Assembly (NCBI GenBank): GCA_022793995.1
Contig: JAAWDY010000033.1
Location: 1 to 64,000, forward strand
From: Coprococcus sp.
GTDB lineage: Bacteria; Bacillota; Clostridia; Lachnospirales; Lachnospiraceae
Direction: 5' to 3'
Length of the DNA stretch: 64,000 nucleotides
Shown: in pieces, positions 16,993-26,747 of the stretch
Layout: each line of letters begins with the position of its first letter
Position numbering within the stretch: position 1 is the first letter of the stretch
Position numbers and translations under genes: made by a program
Notes under the pieces: model-generated
Database searches by the model: none
What the model was told of the DNA's origin: nothing
What the model saw: only the letters and a program-made list of their open reading frames with translations

Positions 16993-19188
16993 TTAACCCC
17001 TTTTCGTATCCAGAAGTGCGCGCACTCCTTCAAATAGCGCTTCGTACTCAATGCTCCCCTCAACGCTGTCCGCAAAACGCTCTATATATTTTCCCAACAG
17101 ATTGTCCCTGTTCTGCCTCTGAATCTGATCGAAATCATAAGCCGGCTCTGTCGCATCCACAATTTCCAGTATATTTCCGTATTGATCCATATTTTCTGTG
17201 TCGATCAAGACTTCCGGCTGCCGAAAGCCCGTCAATAGGATCTTATAAATATTCTGTATCCCTTTTGCTTTCACCATTTCTGCCACACGCCCGCGCACTG
17301 CGCGGTTCGCCATCTCTTTCTCTACCGCCACATTCATATGGATGTATTCCCGCACTGCAAAAGTTACAAACTCGGTCTTCACCTTCCCTTTCTCGATTGT
17401 CCCCATAATATAGCCGTGGCGCCCTGTATCGTTCTTATCCGTAGGCTCCAGAGATCCGGAATAGCAAATCCGATTATCCTCAATCGTGGTTGGGCGGTGA
17501 ATATGCCCCAGAGCAATATAATCATATCCCAACGCCAAAAGCTTCTCCCGGTTCATAGGGATATGTTTTTCATCGCCCCCATGGGCCAGAAGGATCTCGA
17601 TGGCCTGGTTCCCCTTCGGATAAGCGGCATCGTATAGCCGTTCTGTGATCTCCCTCCTCCCGTAACTAAACCCATACACACACACTCCTAAAGCCGGAAA
17701 TTCGACGAACGCAAGCTCTGTACTCAAAAGCGGATACACATTCTTGCTCCAGGGAAATTCTCGGTAATAGGAAGACGGTTTCAGATAATCATGATTTCCC
17801 ACAATGAACACGACCCTTGTATGGCTCATTCCTTGGAACAGATAATCCACATCTTTCAGTTCTCGAAGGAGCGGCTGGCGATGAAACAAATCTCCTGCAA
17901 TCAAAAGCAGGTCCACTTGCTCTTCTTCACACACCTTTAGCGCCCGCTCAAAGCTATCCCACAGTTCCGCGCCTCGGTTTGCGCTGTATGCCTTTCCTGC
18001 GTCCGGGTTTGCCCCCAGATGCACGTCTGCCATGTGCATGAACTTCATCCTTTTTCTCCCCTTTCCCAGCGTCACGACAAACCGTGTCTTTCCCTCCTCG
18101 CTTTCCGCCATAATGTCTCCCCCGTGCAGCTCCACGATCTCCTTGGCAATCGCCAGCCCCAGCCCCGCGCCTCCGGTGCTGCTGGAACGGGCCGCGTCCG
18201 CCCTGTAAAATTTATCAAATATTTTGTCCAAGTTTTCCGGTGAAATCGTGTGTCCCTCATTTTCAAATATAATTTCCACGCTTGCATTCAGCCTATGCGC
18301 CGTAATAAGGAGTTCCGACCCTTCGCTGCAGTATACGATTGCGTTCCGAAGGATGTTGTCAAATACCCTCGCCAGCTTATCCGCGTCCCCTTCGATCACC
18401 AGATCGTCCTCTGCCTTGACTTGGCAGGTCAGATGCTTTTCCTGCAATACACCGTACAGTTCGTCCGCAATCTGCTCCAACATCATCGTTAGGTTCAGCT
18501 CCGCCATCTCCAACACAATGTCATGGAGGTTAAACCGGGTAATTTCAAAAAATTCGCTGATTAGCTCTCCTAAACGGGTCGCTTTCTCCAATGAAATATG
18601 TGTATAACGCGCCCTCTCCTTTGTCGGCATCTCCGGATAAGCGTCCAGCATACTTAAATATGCCACCACGGAAGTCAAGGGCGTTTTTAGGTCATGGGCG
18701 AGAAAAAGCACCAGATCGTTCTTTTTCTGCTCGTTCTCCTGTGCCTCCTTCTCCTGCCGTTTTAAAGTAGCCTTAATCTCGTTCAGCCGGATTTCCAGAG
18801 GCTTTAGCTCCGTGATGAGCTTGATCGGCTCTGTAGAATCTGAAAGAATATTTTCGATGCCGTCCCCCACCTGATCTAAATATTTCGTCATCTTGGAGAG
18901 CGCGACATAAAAAAACAGCGAGAATAATGCCAGGAATCCAAGAATCATGAAAAATACCTTGTTATCCCCGATCAGTCTCCAATATAGGTTTATTGCGGTC
19001 TCCTCGCTGACATTTAAGTCCAGCATAGCCTTCACAAATATATTGGCAAAACTGTCATTATACACGCCGTCAATCACATATTCTAAAATGACGCCGCCCA
19101 CCAGCACGGTAAGGGCGGTGACAAATACCGTCTGAAGCAGAATACTTAATTTCAATTTTCGGTAATTATTCTTCAATTTTATACCCAA
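16993..19188 (-). CDS. Sensor histidine kinase fused in frame to Mre11/SbcD-like phosphoesterase
   Basis: One open frame of 731 codons. Residues 1-375 form a VanS-type kinase: two membrane segments (about 13-36 and 76-95), a HAMP-like linker, an H-box AHDLKTPLTSV, an N-box DNILRNA and a G-box GGAGLGLAIA. From residue 381 it becomes a calcineurin-like phosphoesterase (YhaO/SbcD type) with DVHLG, GDLFH, GNHDY, AHGGD and GHIHR metal motifs. The junction reads LGKGRKRMKFMHMADV with no stop. An AGGGGAG sequence lies before the internal ATG at 18048, so the nuclease could also be made separately. In the adjacent frame an ATGA overlap would occur at that point, so a one-base change would restore two separate genes. 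The start here is TTG, overlapping the regulator by 23 bases. Confidence 0.8.
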   Translation of the reverse strand: MGIKLKNNYRKLKLSILLQTVFVTALTVLVGGVILEYVIDGVYNDSFANIFVKAMLDLNVSEETAINLYWRLIGDNKVFFMILGFLALFSLFFYVALSKMTKYLDQVGDGIENILSDSTEPIKLITELKPLEIRLNEIKATLKRQEKEAQENEQKKNDLVLFLAHDLKTPLTSVVAYLSMLDAYPEMPTKERARYTHISLEKATRLGELISEFFEITRFNLHDIVLEMAELNLTMMLEQIADELYGVLQEKHLTCQVKAEDDLVIEGDADKLARVFDNILRNAIVYCSEGSELLITAHRLNASVEIIFENEGHTISPENLDKIFDKFYRADAARSSSTGGAGLGLAIAKEIVELHGGDIMAESEEGKTRFVVTLGKGRKRMKFMHMADVHLGANPDAGKAYSANRGAELWDSFERALKVCEEEQVDLLLIAGDLFHRQPLLRELKDVDYLFQGMSHTRVVFIVGNHDYLKPSSYYREFPWSKNVYPLLSTELAFVEFPALGVCVYGFSYGRREITERLYDAAYPKGNQAIEILLAHGGDEKHIPMNREKLLALGYDYIALGHIHRPTTIEDNRICYSGSLEPTDKNDTGRHGYIMGTIEKGKVKTEFVTFAVREYIHMNVAVEKEMANRAVRGRVAEMVKAKGIQNIYKILLTGFRQPEVLIDTENMDQYGNILEIVDATEPAYDFDQIQRQNRDNLLGKYIERFADSVEGSIEYEALFEGVRALLDTKRG

Positions 19189-19852
19189 CTCCCCATACGG
19201 TCTTAATCAGATCCGATTTCCCGGTCGGCCCGCTCATCTTTTCCCGCAGGTGCCGGATATGTACCATCACAGTATTGTTGCTGTTCTTATAGTAGTTTTC
19301 ATTCCAGACAGACTCGAATAAACGCTCCGAACTGACGACTTTGCCCCGGTTCTCGCAGAGCATCCACAGAATGTCGAACTCAATCGGCGTAAGCGTCAGG
19401 GACTTCTCGTTATAGACGCATTCGTGGGACTCTTTATTCAAAAACAGTCCCCCAAAGTCAATGATATCCCCCTGCTCCTTAGTATGATCATTATACTGGG
19501 TATAACGGCGGAGCTGCGCCTTTACCCTGGCTACAAGCTCCAACGGATTAAAGGGCTTTGGAATGTAATCGTCCGCCCCCATGGTAAGCCCTGTGATCTT
19601 GTCCAGATACTCGGTCTTCGCCGTTAACATAATAACGGGGAAGGTATATTTCTCCCGGATCTTCCGCAGAATCGCAAACCCGTCGACATCGGGGAGCATT
19701 ACGTCCAGAATCGCAAGGTCGATCTTTGTATTTTCTATACAGGCAAGCGCTTCCTCGCCTGTATAGAATTTGAAAATCCGATATTCATTCTGGAGATACA
19801 ATTCCACGATATCTGCAATTTCCCGCTCGTCGTCTACAATCAATATATTCAT
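19166..19852 (-). CDS. OmpR/VanR-type response regulator
   Basis: A 228-residue cytoplasmic regulator. The receiver domain (1-115) has the acidic pocket VDDE and the phospho-acceptor Asp50 in LAILDVMLPD. A winged-helix DNA-binding domain (about 130-226) ends in the expected SDLIKTVWGVGYKIEE. It precedes and overlaps the kinase part of the fused gene, so the two form a two-component system. Co-transcription with nuclease and ATPase genes suggests that the signal bears on DNA or cell-envelope stress, but that is inference. Confidence 0.94.
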   Translation of the reverse strand: MNILIVDDEREIADIVELYLQNEYRIFKFYTGEEALACIENTKIDLAILDVMLPDVDGFAILRKIREKYTFPVIMLTAKTEYLDKITGLTMGADDYIPKPFNPLELVARVKAQLRRYTQYNDHTKEQGDIIDFGGLFLNKESHECVYNEKSLTLTPIEFDILWMLCENRGKVVSSERLFESVWNENYYKNSNNTVMVHIRHLREKMSGPTGKSDLIKTVWGVGYKIEE

Positions 19853-19900
19853 ATCCCGTCTCCTTTGTATCTCCCGTTCTCAGCGGCGATGCGCTGATTT

Positions 19901-21292
19901 CTACAATTCGCAGTTGCTCACTGTCCGTGGGAACGGAATCACGTCTCGGATGTTCGACATTCCGGTTAAATACATAATGCATCGCTCAAAGCCCAGCCCA
20001 AAACCTGCATGTCTGGTTGAACCGTATTTACGCAGATCAAGGTAGAAGCCGTAGTCCTCTTCCTTCAATCCCAATTCCTTCATCCGTCCCAGGAGTTTCT
20101 CATAGTCGTCTTCCCTCTGGCTTCCTCCGATGATCTCCCCGATTCCCGGCACCAGGCAATCTACCGCCGCTACTGTTCGTCCGTCATCGTTTTGTTTCAT
20201 ATAAAACGCCTTGATCTCCTTCGGATAATCTGTCACAAAGACCGGGCGCTTGTACACCTGCTCCGTCAGGTATCTTTCATGCTCTGTCTGAAGATCCGTA
20301 CCCCAGGAAACCTTGTACTCAAAATGATCATTGTTCTTTTCCAGAATCTCAACAGCCTCCGTGTAAGTCACCCGCGCAAAATCTGAACTCGCCACATGAT
20401 TCAGACGGTCAAGAAGTCCTTTATCAACAAAAGAATTGAAGAAATTCATCTCCTCCGGCGCATGCTCCATCACATAGCGGATAATATATTTCAGCATACT
20501 CTCCGCAACATCCATATTATCCTCTAAATCTGCAAACGCCATCTCCGGCTCGATCATCCAGAACTCTGCCGAATGACGGGTCGTGTTGGAGTTCTCCGCC
20601 CGGAACGTAGGTCCGAACGTGTAGATATCCCGAAACGCCTGTGCATAAGCCTCACCATTCAGCTGCCCACTTACCGTAAGGCTGGTCTCCTTGTCAAAGA
20701 AGTCCTGTGTGTAGTCCACCGTCCCGTCAGGATTCTTCGGCACATTCTCCATATCCAGAGTCGTCACCCGGAACATCTCGCCCGCGCCCTCACAGTCGCT
20801 TCCTGTAATGAGCGGCGTATGCACATACACGAACCCTCTGTCCTGGAAAAACTTGTGAATCGCATATGCGGTAAGAGAGCGCACCCGGAACACAGCCTGG
20901 AATGTGTTGGTCCTGGGGCGCAGATGCGCGATCGTCCGCAAATATTCAAAACTATGCCGTTTTTTCTGGAGCGGATACTCTGGAGCAGACGCTCCCTCAA
21001 CCGCGATCTCCTCGGCCTGAATCTCAAACGGCTGCTTTGCCTGCGGCGTCGCCACCAACGTGCCGCGCACAATGATCGCCGCCCCTACGTTAAGTTTGGA
21101 AATCTCCGCAAAATTCGGCATCGTATCATGGTAAACCACCTGGAGCGGCTCAAAAAAGGAACCGTCGTTTACAACGATAAACCCAAAGGCCTTGGAGTCC
21201 CGGATACTGCGGACCCATCCCCCGATAGTAATCTCCTTATTCAAATACGCTTCCCTGTTCTTGTATAATTGTCTGACTGTAATCAAATCCAT
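19901..21292 (-). CDS. asnS: Asparaginyl-tRNA synthetase
   Basis: Charges tRNA-Asn with asparagine in the cytoplasm. The 463 residues begin with an OB-fold anticodon-binding domain (about 15-110) and continue with a class II catalytic core. Motif 2 ([24 protein letters not shown]) and motif 3 ([27 protein letters not shown]) are both clear. The ATG at 21292 follows AAGGAG at a 10-base spacing; a GTG nine bases earlier is too close to it. Its leader carries tandem palindromic repeats. I see no T-box specifier or antiterminator. Confidence 0.96.
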   Translation of the reverse strand: MDLITVRQLYKNREAYLNKEITIGGWVRSIRDSKAFGFIVVNDGSFFEPLQVVYHDTMPNFAEISKLNVGAAIIVRGTLVATPQAKQPFEIQAEEIAVEGASAPEYPLQKKRHSFEYLRTIAHLRPRTNTFQAVFRVRSLTAYAIHKFFQDRGFVYVHTPLITGSDCEGAGEMFRVTTLDMENVPKNPDGTVDYTQDFFDKETSLTVSGQLNGEAYAQAFRDIYTFGPTFRAENSNTTRHSAEFWMIEPEMAFADLEDNMDVAESMLKYIIRYVMEHAPEEMNFFNSFVDKGLLDRLNHVASSDFARVTYTEAVEILEKNNDHFEYKVSWGTDLQTEHERYLTEQVYKRPVFVTDYPKEIKAFYMKQNDDGRTVAAVDCLVPGIGEIIGGSQREDDYEKLLGRMKELGLKEEDYGFYLDLRKYGSTRHAGFGLGFERCIMYLTGMSNIRDVIPFPRTVSNCEL

Positions 21293-21313
21293 CTTCCACA
21301 CACTCCTTACATA

Positions 21314-21490
21314 TTAAATTTCATCGCCGATTAGGCGATTGAGTTACGGTACCCCGCATGCCCTGCATGTGGGGTTTTCCCACCTTAAATTTCATCGCCG
21401 ATTAGGCAATCTTAAGTTACGGTACCCCGCATGCCCTGCATGTGGGGTTTTCCCACCTTAAATTTCATCGCCGATTAGGCGATTTGAGTT
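21314..21490. repeat. Tandem double-hairpin repeat, two and a half units, upstream of asnS
   Basis: Units start at 21314, 21385 and 21458 (period about 72). Each begins with the palindrome CATCGCCGATTAGGCGAT (one unit has a G-to-A change). A second hairpin follows, CCCCGCATG pairing with CATGTGGGG; the third unit stops after the palindrome. The same first palindrome appears at 23176, in tandem at 40687 and in tandem at 58240. The rest of 21302-21717 is AT-rich sequence holding the promoter region of the next gene. Confidence 0.85.
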
Positions 21491-21717
21491 ATTCTTTTAT
21501 CTTATCATGCCCCAAAACACTTGTAAATCATTTTGTGTCTTGAATTTCCGCGGTAAAGAATATATTCATAAAAAAGGTGAATGTACTAACTGTATTAAGT
21601 TTAGACAGTACATTCGTCTGCTTTCTCAAAAAAACAAATTCTACTTGTAAAAATCAGGAAAATGATTATAATAATTGTTAGATTAGAATATAATTTGAAT
21701 TAGTTGGAGGATACTCT

Positions 21718-23052
21718 ATGTTCGTAGAAAACAAAACGACTGAATTCAAGAGAGAATATGTTGAAGACATCAAAAACACGATTGTTGCCTTTGCAAACTG
21801 TGACGGCGGTACGCTTTATATCGGAGTAGACGATGATGGAAAAGTTTATGGCATTGACAATGTTGACGGCACTATGTTGCGCGTAATCAATGCAATTAGA
21901 GATACTGTACGTCCAGATATTACAATGTTTGTGGAATGTCGTAATGATGTCATGGACGAAAAGTCCATTGTGTGTATAACTGTCCAGCGTGGAACAGCAA
22001 GGCCGTATTATCTGCGTGGAAAAGGAATCCGGCCGGAGGGTGTTTATGTTCGCCAGGGAGCGTCGACAGTTCCAGCAACAGATGCCGCTATCCTGAATAT
22101 GATTAAGGAAACCAGTGGCGATAGTTATGAGACAGCCCGTTCTCTCGACCAGAATCTTACTTTTAATAAGACGGCGGACTTCTTTAAAAAGCGGAAAGTA
22201 GAGTTTGGAAAAGCCCAGATGCATACGCTTCACCTAATTGGAGAGGATGATACGTATACGAATCTGGCGTTTCTGTTATCTGAGCAGTGTACACACATGA
22301 TAAAACTGGCTGTTTTTGAGGGGAGTAAGAAATTCGTATTCAAGGATCGCCAAGAATTGTCCGGTTCCCTCCTGGAGCAGTTGGAGGAAGCTTTCAGCTA
22401 TATTGATCGTTATAATCGTACCCGTGCAGAATTCTCTGGATTGGACCGGTTAGATATGCGGGATTATCCGCCGGAGGCAATCCGTGAGGCACTACTGAAT
22501 GCGATCGTCCATCGGGACTATTCTTTCAGTGCCGCTACACTTATCAGTATTTTTGAAAACCGAATAGAATTTGTAACAGTCGGCGGCCTGGTGAAAGGCA
22601 TTGCATTGGATGACGTGATGCTGGGTGTGTCTGCATTGCGCAATCAGTATTTAGCGAATATATTCTACCGTCTACGGCTGATTGAAGCGTATGGTACAGG
22701 AATTCTTAAAATTAAAGAATGTTACAGTGATTATGCTATTCAACCCATGATCGAAACAACAGGTAACGCTTTTAAAATTACGCTTCCTAATACCAACTTC
22801 CATGCAGAAAAACAAAAGGCTCCGAATAACTCTATAACAGGCGGCTCTACTAGTTTGACAAAAAAAGAAGAACGAATGAATACTGTCCTTAAACTGTGCC
22901 ACAGTAAAGGTTCTATCGTCCGCAACGATGTAGAAACGGCGCTTGGTGTGTCCCAATCTACAGCAATCTTACTTTTGAGGGAGTTGACCGATGAAGGGGT
23001 ACTGATTAAAAAAGGAAAAACAAAAAATCTGCGGTACTATGAGAATATATAA
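21718..23052 (+). CDS. AlbA_2 (Schlafen-type) DNA-binding regulator with GHKL ATPase-like domain
   Basis: A 444-residue protein. The N-terminal AlbA_2 domain has TTEFKREYVEDIKNTIVAFAN and the GGTLYIGVDDDG loop (about 7-40). A central GHKL-like domain contains PPEAIREALLNAIVHRDYS and FYRLRLIEAYGTGILKI. A C-terminal winged helix (about 385-440) ends the protein. This order is that of proteins often annotated as RecG-like transcriptional regulators; no helicase motifs are present. It stands alone, with AGTTGGAGG before the ATG. Its targets are unknown. Confidence 0.82.
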   Translation: MFVENKTTEFKREYVEDIKNTIVAFANCDGGTLYIGVDDDGKVYGIDNVDGTMLRVINAIRDTVRPDITMFVECRNDVMDEKSIVCITVQRGTARPYYLRGKGIRPEGVYVRQGASTVPATDAAILNMIKETSGDSYETARSLDQNLTFNKTADFFKKRKVEFGKAQMHTLHLIGEDDTYTNLAFLLSEQCTHMIKLAVFEGSKKFVFKDRQELSGSLLEQLEEAFSYIDRYNRTRAEFSGLDRLDMRDYPPEAIREALLNAIVHRDYSFSAATLISIFENRIEFVTVGGLVKGIALDDVMLGVSALRNQYLANIFYRLRLIEAYGTGILKIKECYSDYAIQPMIETTGNAFKITLPNTNFHAEKQKAPNNSITGGSTSLTKKEERMNTVLKLCHSKGSIVRNDVETALGVSQSTAILLLRELTDEGVLIKKGKTKNLRYYENI

Positions 23053-23175
23053 AAGAGCATCGTTGACCTCCCTGAATTTTTCTAAAAACCGGTATATTTT
23101 CCCAGTGGTTGGACATAGTAATAAATAGACGACCCTCACGTTCCTTAATACAGGTACATGCGGGATACTATAACT

Positions 23176-23194
23176 TAGGTCGCCTATTCGGCGA
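23176..23194 (-). repeat. Solitary copy of the CATCGCC palindrome, inverted
   Basis: TCGCCTATTCGGCGATGAA on the plus strand is the reverse complement of the first hairpin of the repeats at 21314 and 58240. It sits about 12 bases before the AGGAGG of the barstar-like gene, so it would lie in the leader RNA of that gene. Confidence 0.6.
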
Positions 23195-23219
23195 TGAATA
23201 TCAATAGGAGGTCTTTTTT

Positions 23220-23474
23220 GTGAAATCTATTATTTTGAACGGACTTTGTATGGATGAACCGGAACACGCGCACGCGTACCTCAAAGAAAAGTTGAATCTT
23301 TCAGACCGATACCAGAACAATCTGAACACGCTGCAAGACTGCCTGAACGATATGCAGGATACCCACATCGAGGTATTCCACAGTAAGAATGACAATGAAT
23401 ATTTCCAGGAAATCATGCAGGTATTTGAAGCCGCCGGAAAAGCGAATAATGATATTCTGATTACGTTAGCGTGA
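23220..23474 (+). CDS. Barstar-like ribonuclease inhibitor
   Basis: An 84-residue protein of the barstar fold: an N-terminal strand (IILNG), an EPEHAHAYLKEKL helix, the YQNNLNTLQDCLNDM helix that plugs the ribonuclease active site, and an acidic C-terminal half. Barstars inactivate barnase-type ribonucleases, either their own or toxins from rivals. No ribonuclease gene is next to it, so it may be an orphan immunity protein. The GTG start is 8 bases after AGGAGG. Its 3' end overlaps the convergent exporter gene by 14 bases. Confidence 0.82.
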   Translation: MKSIILNGLCMDEPEHAHAYLKEKLNLSDRYQNNLNTLQDCLNDMQDTHIEVFHSKNDNEYFQEIMQVFEAAGKANNDILITLA

Positions 23475-24396
23475 AAGACTCATCTGGCTTCCTCCGCTCC
23501 GGGAGATTCAAAAGGACAATCGCTATGATATTACAGCAAAGCCCCAGCACGGAAAGGACCGTCGGAGTCTCTCTATAGAAGAAAATTCCGATCACCATGG
23601 CCGAGGCTGGTTCGGTAGACACCAAAATAGCCACCTTTCCGGCTTCCAGGTATTCCATGGATAACGAATACATGGCGTACGGAATGACGGAAGTCAGAAG
23701 CGCGTGCAGAATCAAGACTATGAGCGCGCTGGAGCTGCCGTCCGCCATGATTTTGACCGCGGATCCGAATTTGGCAAAAGGCAGCATAGACAAAGCGGAA
23801 AATAAAGATGTATACAGTGTGACAGTCAGGAAATGGTATTGTTTTACAGCGATTCTCTTGCTTACAATCCCATAACACGCATAGGATACCGCCGAAAGCA
23901 GGCCGCACACAATTCCCTTCACAGAGCTTACCGCTCCTCCTCCTTCTAAAATACCGCTTACCAGGACGCATCCCGCAAGCGCCAACACCACACAGCCGAT
24001 CTTGCGGGCAGTCGGTTTCTCATGGAGGACAAGCGCCGCGGACAGAAGGACAAATACCGGAGACAGCGCCAGAAGTACGGCCGCCAAAGCCAGCGACCCT
24101 TCTGAAATCGCGACGTTATACAAGGCATTCATCAGCGTCAGACCAAACAGAGCGTTTACCGCAAAAAGTCCCATATCCTGCACGCGAATCTTTAAGAGCA
24201 ACGGATCCTTCCTTAAAATCACGACTACCAGGATTGTACTTGCAAAAAGCATACGAAAAAAAATGATCGTAAGATTGTCCAAGCCTTCCGCGGTCAGCGT
24301 CCGCACGAAAATTCCGGCGCCGCCCCAGCAAATGCCGGAAATCAACGGAAGAATCCATATATAATTTTTTACCTTTCCCTTTTTCAGATTTTCCAT
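23461..24396 (-). CDS. EamA/DMT-family transporter
   Basis: A 311-residue membrane protein with ten predicted hydrophobic segments in two EamA repeats (about 10-145 and 160-300); the first begins LISGICWGGAGIFVRTL. Members export amino acids, nucleotides or other metabolites. It starts one base after the LacI-regulator gene stops, so it is the last gene of the ribose-type ABC cluster. An exporter here might remove the product of the M20 hydrolases, which is inference. Confidence 0.87.
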   Translation of the reverse strand: MENLKKGKVKNYIWILPLISGICWGGAGIFVRTLTAEGLDNLTIIFFRMLFASTILVVVILRKDPLLLKIRVQDMGLFAVNALFGLTLMNALYNVAISEGSLALAAVLLALSPVFVLLSAALVLHEKPTARKIGCVVLALAGCVLVSGILEGGGAVSSVKGIVCGLLSAVSYACYGIVSKRIAVKQYHFLTVTLYTSLFSALSMLPFAKFGSAVKIMADGSSSALIVLILHALLTSVIPYAMYSLSMEYLEAGKVAILVSTEPASAMVIGIFFYRETPTVLSVLGLCCNIIAIVLLNLPERRKPDESFTLT

Positions 24397-25425
24397 CTAT
24401 TCCTCCTCTATATTCGCAACGCTGGAACGTACCGTAAGCGTCGGCTGGAATGTAATGCATTTTTTCGTATGCACCCCGCTGTCTACCTCCTCTAAGAGCA
24501 GCTTTACCCCTTCCACCCCCATATCATACACCGGCTGTCTGACCGTAGTGAGCGGCACATCCAAAATTTCCGAGAAAAAAATATCATCGTATCCAATGAG
24601 CGAGATGTGTCCCGGCACAGAAATCTTCTTCTGCTTTAGTCCATTGTAGGTTCCGTACGCCGACATGTCGTTAAATGCAAACACAGCGCTGATCCCTGTT
24701 TTTTTTGAGAAAAAATATTCTACAGCTTTTACACCGCTCTCCCAGTCGTAATCTCCCTCGTAAATCAAGCTCTCCTCATAGGGAATCTTGTATTCCTCAA
24801 GCGCCTTTCGATAGCCGATCAGCCGTTCCTTAGAATCTTCAAGCGCTAACGGCCCGGTCACGCAGCCAATCCGCCGGTGTCCTCTCTCCAACAGATACTT
24901 CGTCGCCGTATAGCCTCCCTGCTTGTGGTTTACAATCACAGAACTGCATTCCGCCTCTTCCAAATAACGATCAATCATGACAAACGGGACTTTCAACCTC
25001 TCAAGAAGATGGATGCTCTCGTTTGCCTTCTTCTTATCACTGTCCCGCGCCATACAGAACAGGATCCCATCCACCCCTTTATCTACCAGGATCTGAATAT
25101 AGGCCAGATCCCGTTCATGCTTATCATTCGTATTACAAAGGATTAGATTCCACCCTTTCCTGCGGCATGCATCCTCCACTCCTTTCGCAAGAGCGGAAAA
25201 AAACACATTGCTTACATCTGATATGATGAGGCCGATCGTCTGCGTTCTTTTTTTTACTAAGCCTACCGCAAGCTGATTTGGATGATAATCCAGCTTCTCC
25301 ACTGCCTCCATGATCGCATCCTGCGTGCTTTTCGGAATCTTTTTTGCCTTATGATTTAATACCAGGGAAATGGTGGTAACAGAGAAGCCTGTATAATTGG
25401 CAATATCCTTAATTGTCGTTCTCAA
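24397..25425 (-). CDS. LacI-family transcriptional regulator
   Basis: A repressor-type protein of 342 residues. The N-terminal helix-turn-helix (TIKDIANYTGFSVTTISLVLN) and hinge are followed by a periplasmic-binding-type effector domain ending in the C-terminal strand ITFQPTLTVRSS. I start it at the TTG at 25425, which follows AGCGAGG at 8 bases and gives the standard LacI N-terminus; a frame from 25464 has no ribosome binding site. It is the eighth gene of the ABC cluster and probably its local regulator. Candidate operators lie upstream of the first gene at 33615 and 33790. Confidence 0.92.
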   Translation of the reverse strand: MRTTIKDIANYTGFSVTTISLVLNHKAKKIPKSTQDAIMEAVEKLDYHPNQLAVGLVKKRTQTIGLIISDVSNVFFSALAKGVEDACRRKGWNLILCNTNDKHERDLAYIQILVDKGVDGILFCMARDSDKKKANESIHLLERLKVPFVMIDRYLEEAECSSVIVNHKQGGYTATKYLLERGHRRIGCVTGPLALEDSKERLIGYRKALEEYKIPYEESLIYEGDYDWESGVKAVEYFFSKKTGISAVFAFNDMSAYGTYNGLKQKKISVPGHISLIGYDDIFFSEILDVPLTTVRQPVYDMGVEGVKLLLEEVDSGVHTKKCITFQPTLTVRSSVANIEEE

Positions 25426-25529
25426 CTTTGAAACCTCGCTTTGTTGTTTTTTGACACATTCCAAACAAGCTCATAGACCTTTCACCAAGTATACCACGGG
25501 CAGCCGTTTTTCGCCAGCTTGTTCTATGA

Positions 25530-26657
25530 TTAAAACAGCTTCTTCAAAACATCAATATACTCCAGATACTTTTGTACTTCCACGTACTCGTTCGGTTTAT
25601 GCGCCATCTGCGGCTCCCCGGGACCAAATAATAAGACCGGGATTTCCGGCGTCTCCTTCACGAAAATCGAAGCGTCCGTAAAGTAATTGATTCCTACATG
25701 ATTATATGGAAGTTCCTTTACACTAAGTTCCCAGTCCAGTTTCCTGGCCCACGCATTCTCCTTTGGTATCTCGATCGCCATCCTGTCGTTTTGTACATGG
25801 AACTCTACGGCTAAATCTCCGTTTGTCTTTTCCGTGTATTCCGTGATAAGCTCCTGAAGCCAGACAAGGAACTGCCCTGTGGTGATTCCTGGGATCAAGC
25901 GGACATCCAGCATGATTTCTGCTTCATCCGGCGTCATATTCGGCACGATCCCCCCCTTTGCCATTGACATCTGAACCGTGGGCCTTTCCAGAATTTCATG
26001 CGTTTCCTTTTCCAGTTTTTCCTTCAGCCTCAAAAAGATTCGCATCCCGTATTCAATCGCGTTCACGCCCTCCGCAGGATACGCGCCGTGGCTTGTCTTC
26101 CCATGGATTTTTAGTTTCAGCCACACGCATCCTTTTTGTGCCACTCCCGGCCGCAGGCTCGTCGGTTCTCCGATCAGAAACAGAGAAGGCTTCCCCAGCA
26201 CTCCGCTCTCCAGAAGATATTTTGCCCCAAGACCATCCTTTTCCTCGTCGCAGGTTCCGCAGAAATAGATGGTCTGCTTCGGTATCCTCTCCTTCTCTTT
26301 CATATATGCCAGAGTCCATACCATGGCCGCCGTCCCGCTTTTCATATCGCTGGCGCCCCTGACATAATAGCATCCGTTCTTTTTTACCGGTACTGCCGGA
26401 TCCGTATCCCACTGCGCCGGATTTCCATAAGGAACCGTATCTAAATGACCGTTCCAAACCACAGTCTCCTTGGTCTCCCCCTCCAAAACTGCGATGATGT
26501 TTGCATGCTTTTTGTCAATCTCCTGTAAAATAACCTGCAATCCACATTCCTGCAGAAAATTACGCAGAAACACCGCCAAATTCCTTTCCCCGTCCACTCC
26601 ATTCACACTCGGAATACTAAGAACTTCTTTTAAAAAACGTTCCGCATCATACTTCAT
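25530..26657 (-). CDS. M20-family metallohydrolase (ArgE/DapE type)
   Basis: A 375-residue zinc hydrolase. The metal-binding motif WNGHLDTVPYG (His at about 70), an Asp in GASDMKSG, and the catalytic pair CDEEKDG are present, as is the dimerisation domain with the HGKTSHGAYPAEGVNAIEY segment. The C-terminal ligand is in GPGEPQMAHKPNEYVEV. The family deacylates N-acyl amino acids or cleaves dipeptides. A second M20 enzyme (29507) is in the same cluster; the two share the family fold but differ in length and sequence, so they may act on different substrates. Confidence 0.9.
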   Translation of the reverse strand: MKYDAERFLKEVLSIPSVNGVDGERNLAVFLRNFLQECGLQVILQEIDKKHANIIAVLEGETKETVVWNGHLDTVPYGNPAQWDTDPAVPVKKNGCYYVRGASDMKSGTAAMVWTLAYMKEKERIPKQTIYFCGTCDEEKDGLGAKYLLESGVLGKPSLFLIGEPTSLRPGVAQKGCVWLKLKIHGKTSHGAYPAEGVNAIEYGMRIFLRLKEKLEKETHEILERPTVQMSMAKGGIVPNMTPDEAEIMLDVRLIPGITTGQFLVWLQELITEYTEKTNGDLAVEFHVQNDRMAIEIPKENAWARKLDWELSVKELPYNHVGINYFTDASIFVKETPEIPVLLFGPGEPQMAHKPNEYVEVQKYLEYIDVLKKLF

Positions 26658-26747
26658 ACTTTTCTCCCTATCGATTTCTAACTATCCCAAAACGTCTGCG
26701 GCCACCACCTGAGACCGCAGACGCAATTTTCTTTTGCTACATTTCAT

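Noticed and set aside
21314-21490. CRISPR-like spacing of repeats
   Set aside because: The units are contiguous double hairpins without unique spacers, have only two to three units, and no cas genes are present.
19901-21500. T-box leader for asnS
   Set aside because: No specifier-loop or T-box antiterminator sequence was found in the leader; only the repeats are present.
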